From Pedobacter sandarakinus (GTDB taxonomy: Bacteria > Bacteroidota > Bacteroidia > Sphingobacteriales > Sphingobacteriaceae): 64,000 nt of DNA. The stretch lies in the NCBI RefSeq assembly GCF_026240095.1, contig NZ_JAPIVG010000007.1, forward strand, positions 62,001 through 126,000, in the 5' to 3' direction. Shown piece after piece: positions 61,058 through 64,000 of this stretch (the first letter of the stretch is position 1; each line of letters starts with the position of its first letter). A program made the position numbers and the translations under genes. The notes beneath the pieces were generated by a model. It was not told the DNA's origin. It saw only the letters and a list, made by a program, of their open reading frames with translations, and searched no databases.

Positions 61058-61097
61058 GATAGAAACTTTCTATCGCAGCGAGTAAGCGTATTACTCG
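61058..61097. repeat. Two adjacent hairpins between convergent genes
   Basis: The first is a near-perfect palindrome GATAGAAA-C-TTTCTATC (61058-61074). The second is CGAGTAA (61079-61085) with TTACTCG (61091-61097), 5-base loop, whose right arm covers the stop codon of the downstream minus-strand permease gene. No T-tract follows, so a terminator role is uncertain. Confidence 0.6.
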
Positions 61098-62320
61098 TAC
61101 CTTAATGCTTCAACAGGATCCAATCTTGCGGCTTTCTTTGCCGGATAATAGCCTGATAAGATGCCAACGCCTACGCAAAGCAGAAATCCACCAATGATAA
61201 ATATCCAGGGGATTAAAAATGCCCCGCCCATGGCTAAAGAAATTATATTCCCAAGTACAATCCCTAAAAAGATTCCCAAAGCACCTCCCATTAAGCAGAT
61301 CACAACAGCCTCTATCAAAAACTGGCGACGAATAACTTTAGGGTTAGCACCAATGGCTTTACGGATACCAATTTCTCTGGTACGCTCGGTTACTGATACC
61401 AACATAATGTTCATAAGGCCAATAGAAGCGCCAATGAGGGTAATAATTCCAATGGCAACACCACCGATAGCAACGAATGCCAGGTTTTCAAATAAGGTTT
61501 GGGCAATGGCATCACTTTTTGTAATCTCGAAATTGTTTGACTCGCCTATCTTTACTTTTCTAATATTTCTAAATAATGCCGTGGATTCTCCAATTACATT
61601 TTCCTGGTCATTGTTATCACCAACCATAACCGTAATGGTATAAGAAGGGTTAGCATTTGCATTGATTTGCTTTGCTTTAATAAGCGGAATGTATACCGCC
61701 CTATCGCCACTAAAACCCATACTCGAACCCTTTTTCTCCAGTACACCTACAATCTTAAATCGATTGTTGCCCACGTTAATTAACTTATCCATGGGGTCGG
61801 TGTCTTTAAAAAGCCTTGCTACAACCTCTCCGCCAACAATACACACATTGCTGCCAAGCTTAACTTCAGACACCCCAAAATTTCTGCCCAGAGATAGGTT
61901 TAAACCCTGGGAGGCTAAGCCGTTTTCATCAATTCCTTGTACATTAATATTCGGGTTGGTTTTCAAACTGCCATATTTGACTGTAGAGCCACCACTTGCA
62001 AAAACGCTTACAGCTACAGTGGCTGGTGCCTTTAAACTATCCTTAAAGTTAATGGCGTCTTCATATCGGATCGATTTAAATGGCTTCGGGCGCTTCCCGT
62101 TTCCAATTCTTATACCTGTGCCTCTATTTCTTATCGTAAAAGAATTTGCACCCATGCTACTAAATGCATCCGTCATGCTTTTCTTTACAGCATCCAGCGT
62201 AGTCAAAATCCCAACAAGGGCCATTAAACCAATGGCAATAATTAACGCGGTAAGCATGGTGCGTAAGCGGTTACCCTTAATAGATTCTAATGCCAGTCTG
62301 GTGTTCTCTCTGTAATTCAT
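61091..62320 (-). CDS. MacB-type ABC transporter permease (FtsX fold)
   Basis: A 409-residue permease with an N-terminal membrane helix (MLTALIIAIGLMALVGILTTL), a large periplasmic MacB_PCD domain (about 45-270; GRNFGVSEVKLGSNVCIVGGEV), and a C-terminal FtsX part with three helices and the motif VTERTREIGIRKAIGANPKVIRRQFLIEAV. The last residues PAKKAARLDPVEALRYE are the usual MacB/LolC-type end. The partner ATPase (MacB/LolD-like) is not adjacent. Such permeases in Bacteroidota move peptides, lipoproteins or drugs. Confidence 0.92.
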   Translation of the reverse strand: MNYRENTRLALESIKGNRLRTMLTALIIAIGLMALVGILTTLDAVKKSMTDAFSSMGANSFTIRNRGTGIRIGNGKRPKPFKSIRYEDAINFKDSLKAPATVAVSVFASGGSTVKYGSLKTNPNINVQGIDENGLASQGLNLSLGRNFGVSEVKLGSNVCIVGGEVVARLFKDTDPMDKLINVGNNRFKIVGVLEKKGSSMGFSGDRAVYIPLIKAKQINANANPSYTITVMVGDNNDQENVIGESTALFRNIRKVKIGESNNFEITKSDAIAQTLFENLAFVAIGGVAIGIITLIGASIGLMNIMLVSVTERTREIGIRKAIGANPKVIRRQFLIEAVVICLMGGALGIFLGIVLGNIISLAMGGAFLIPWIFIIGGFLLCVGVGILSGYYPAKKAARLDPVEALRYE

Positions 62321-62421
62321 TTATGTTCCTTATCGAGTAGGATGAGTATGAGGATATAATTGGTTGTTAGGTCTAAAGTTAGTTTTTATCTACTATTATA
62401 ATTTATCTACCAGGCTAAAAA

Positions 62422-62455
62422 TAAAAAAAGTCCCGATGCTTAGACATGGGGACTG
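62422..62455 (-). terminator. Terminator of the Fe-S carrier gene
   Basis: AGTCCC (62429-62434) pairs with GGGACT (62449-62454), with a further short inner pairing; on the minus strand it ends in a run of seven T (A run 62423-62429). Confidence 0.65.
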
Positions 62456-62480
62456 TACTTTATGTTACAATAATTTTTAT

Positions 62481-62834
62481 TTAAGCCGAGAAACTGGTGC
62501 CACATCCACATGTGCTTGTCGCATTCGGATTAACAAAAGTAAATCCCCTGGAATTTAAACCATCTTGCCAATCGATCATCATTCCCATTAGATACATTTG
62601 GTGTGCTTTATTCATATATACTTTTATCCCATCGATGAAAAACTCTTGGTCGCCATCTTTCTTCTGGTCAAAGCCTAAAATGTAATTCATTCCTGCGCAT
62701 CCGCCGCCTTCCACGCCAACACGTAAGCCATAATCGTCACCAATTTCTTGCTGGTCTTTCAATTTATGCAACTCTTTTGATGCGCCTTCCGAAAAAGTTA
62801 CCGGTGCAAATGCTGTATCAACTGTTGTGCTCAT
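62481..62834 (-). CDS. A-type iron-sulfur cluster carrier (IscA/ErpA/HesB family)
   Basis: A 117-residue Fe-S assembly protein with the three cysteines C46 (EGGGCAGMNY), C109 and C111 (STCGCGTSF) of the A-type carrier family, and FIDGIKVYMNKAHQMYLMGMMIDW in between. Transfers clusters to apo-proteins; many Fe-S enzymes in this window (LipA, IspH, RlmD) would be clients. Stands alone, with a -7 box TATATTTG on the minus strand at 62858-62865. Confidence 0.93.
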   Translation of the reverse strand: MSTTVDTAFAPVTFSEGASKELHKLKDQQEIGDDYGLRVGVEGGGCAGMNYILGFDQKKDGDQEFFIDGIKVYMNKAHQMYLMGMMIDWQDGLNSRGFTFVNPNATSTCGCGTSFSA

Positions 62835-62857
62835 ATCTATTTCAAATTTATCTATTA

Positions 62858-62865
62858 CAAATATA
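62858..62865 (-). promoter_or_regulatory. -7 promoter box TATATTTG of the Fe-S carrier gene
   Basis: A perfect TAnnTTTG match on the minus strand, 23 bases before the ATG. No clear -33 element. Confidence 0.45.
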
Positions 62866-62927
62866 AATAATAATGCACATTTTTGCTTTTAACCACCCGT
62901 TAATATTACCGTAATTAAACAATACCC

Positions 62928-63458
62928 ATGAATGTACAACAAGTTTTAAGTGATGTAGTTATCCTTTTCGCTGGCCTTTTCTCTGCGTTGGCGGCGTTTT
63001 ATTATTTCTCCAGAAATGATATCCAACGCTTTTTTGATTTAAAGCAAATGGAGATGAATAAGGAGGGCAGGGTGCATCTGTTGCCTTTACGCTTACAAGC
63101 ACACGAAAGGCTTATCATTTTCACTGATAGAATTAACCCAGTAAATTTACTTGTACGTTTACATCAGCAAGGCGTAAGTATCTCTACGTTGCAAGCCGGC
63201 ATTTTAAATGAAATAAAATCAGAGTATCAACATAATATTACTCAACAGCTATATGTAGATAGCACCACCTGGAGTGTTGTGCGAAAACTGAAAGATGATA
63301 CCATCGCAATGATTAATAATGCAGTGAAGGGTTTGCCTGCCGATGCAAATGGTATCGAATTGAGCACAGCAGTTTTAACGCACATGACAACTATTGATGA
63401 AAATCCATATGATTTAACAATAGAATTAATTAAAAAAGACATTCAAAAAATGTTCTAA
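62928..63458 (+). CDS. DUF7935-like membrane-anchored protein
   Basis: A 176-residue protein with one N-terminal helix (VLSDVVILFAGLFSALAAFYYF) and a cytoplasmic helical domain: LRLQAHERLIIFTDRINPVNLLVRLHQQG, LNEIKSEYQHNITQQLYVD, and TWSVVRKLKDDTIAMINNAV. I associate this arrangement with the DUF7935 family, often found upstream of methylmalonyl-CoA mutase genes in Bacteroidota; the assignment is from memory. Function unknown. The mutase gene starts 57 bases downstream. Confidence 0.75.
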   Translation: MNVQQVLSDVVILFAGLFSALAAFYYFSRNDIQRFFDLKQMEMNKEGRVHLLPLRLQAHERLIIFTDRINPVNLLVRLHQQGVSISTLQAGILNEIKSEYQHNITQQLYVDSTTWSVVRKLKDDTIAMINNAVKGLPADANGIELSTAVLTHMTTIDENPYDLTIELIKKDIQKMF

Positions 63459-63515
63459 ATTCAGTTTTCGTGCAAGCACCTAATTGCAATAGAGCATGAA
63501 GTAACCTAACCAAAT

Positions 63516-64000
63516 ATGAGTGAAAAAAAATATACTACAACCTCTGGGATAGAAATTAAGGAGTTGTATGTTGCTGCCAAACTGCTGGAAGAGAAACCTG
63601 GTGAATTCCCTTTTACCAGGGGCATTCAAAAAGATATGTACCGAGGCAGGTTGTGGACAATGAGGCAATATGCAGGTTTTTCTACGGCCGAAGAATCTAA
63701 CAAACGTTATCATTATCTATTAGCCCAGGGAACAACAGGTTTATCAGTCGCATTTGATTTACCTACCCAAATTGGTTACGATTCAAATCACGACATGGCC
63801 GATGGGGAAGTAGGAAAAGTTGGTGTAGCGATTGATTCCTTGAAAGATATGGAAATTCTTTTCGATGGAATAGCCCTAAAAGACATTACCACTTCCATGA
63901 CTATAAACGCTACTGCTTCTATTCTGTTGGCCATGTATATTGCCTTGGCTAAAAAGCAGGGAGCCGATTTGAAGGAGATTTCGGGTACTATCCAAAATGA
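63516..64000 (+). CDS. Methylmalonyl-CoA mutase large subunit, N-terminal fragment
   Basis: The reading frame starts at ATG 63516 and runs off the right edge after 161 codons. The product opens [18 protein letters not shown], then [60 protein letters not shown], and [20 protein letters not shown], all signatures of the mutase catalytic barrel, which binds the CoA substrate. It is B12-dependent and links propionate and succinate metabolism. Bacteroidota often have a separate short-chain acyl-CoA mutase subunit; whether this one carries its own B12 domain lies outside the window. Confidence 0.93.
   Translation, partial: MSEKKYTTTSGIEIKELYVAAKLLEEKPGEFPFTRGIQKDMYRGRLWTMRQYAGFSTAEESNKRYHYLLAQGTTGLSVAFDLPTQIGYDSNHDMADGEVGKVGVAIDSLKDMEILFDGIALKDITTSMTINATASILLAMYIALAKKQGADLKEISGTIQN

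Noticed and set aside
61161..62315. Long plus-strand frames opposite the MacB-type permease
   Set aside because: Antisense shadows of a clear permease gene; Pro/Ser/Ile-rich composition typical of reverse-frame artefacts.
1..64000. tRNA, rRNA, CRISPR, prophage or insertion sequence
   Set aside because: I looked for T-loop-like and Cys/Gly-rich transposase or integrase signatures and terminal repeats and saw none; a tRNA or Rfam scan would be needed to exclude small RNA genes fully.

Overview
The window looks like a chromosomal segment of a Bacteroidota bacterium, most likely Sphingobacteriaceae (Pedobacter-like). The evidence is the gene content (BT_3928-type DoxX protein, folP-cdaA pair, Bacteroidota-type CrtD/CruF/CrtW carotenoid genes, bacilliredoxins, a carboxypeptidase-D-domain TonB receptor, head-GIN/DUF2807 protein), the AT-rich sequence, the lack of strong Shine-Dalgarno sites, and many copies of the Bacteroidota -7 promoter box TAnnTTTG close to start codons. 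I see no rRNA, tRNA, CRISPR array, prophage, integrase or intact insertion sequence. This assignment rests on recognition of protein families, not on a database search.

Layout. 1-5 kb: start of mqo (minus, cut by the window edge), lipA, an ECF sigma/anti-sigma pair, AIM24 protein, bifunctional NAD(P)H-hydrate repair enzyme. 5-9 kb: class I amidotransferase-type peptidase, GH20 hexosaminidase, CYTH protein, a palindromic intergenic element. 9-13 kb (minus): a NarL-type regulator lacking its phosphoacceptor Asp, a YtxJ bacilliredoxin, a tiny lipoprotein, ribH, and a LytTR/LytS-type two-component pair. 13-21.7 kb: ArsC-like reductase, CarboxypepD_reg protein, M1 peptidase, VF530 protein, a 40-aa membrane protein, GT39+GtrA, pdxJ, DMT transporter, a lipoprotein. 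21.7-29 kb: glycosyltransferase-like protein, gcvP, VOC protein, a cluster of small secreted proteins (one frameshifted in an A6 run), YceI. 29-38 kb: MBL hydrolase, recJ, lptB, GH3 protein, YkvA/DUF2752/small membrane proteins, BrxA-type bacilliredoxin, cdaA and folP, DUF1599.

38-51 kb: BT_3928 protein with a lone DppB-type permease and aroK, crtD, DoxX, a short ORF behind a perfect consensus promoter, rlmD, DUF2807 protein, phosphoribosyltransferase, and a five-gene run acyltransferase - glycosyltransferase - cruF - ispH - crtW. Together with crtD this run predicts a hydroxylated, ketolated, glycosylated and possibly acylated monocyclic carotenoid. 51-64 kb: TonB receptor with hemH and gluconokinase, waaA, a nucleotide-sugar operon (UDP-glucose dehydrogenase, UDP-glucuronate decarboxylase, galE, unknown protein, CpsB-type phosphatase), a MacB-type permease, an A-type Fe-S carrier, a DUF7935-like protein, and the start of a methylmalonyl-CoA mutase large subunit (cut by the right edge).

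Themes. The window is rich in housekeeping cofactor genes (lipoate, riboflavin, PLP, folate, isoprenoid, heme) and envelope/polysaccharide genes. Four genes (lipA, ribH, pdxJ, VF530) have a -7 box ending exactly four bases before the ATG, which suggests leaderless or nearly leaderless mRNAs.
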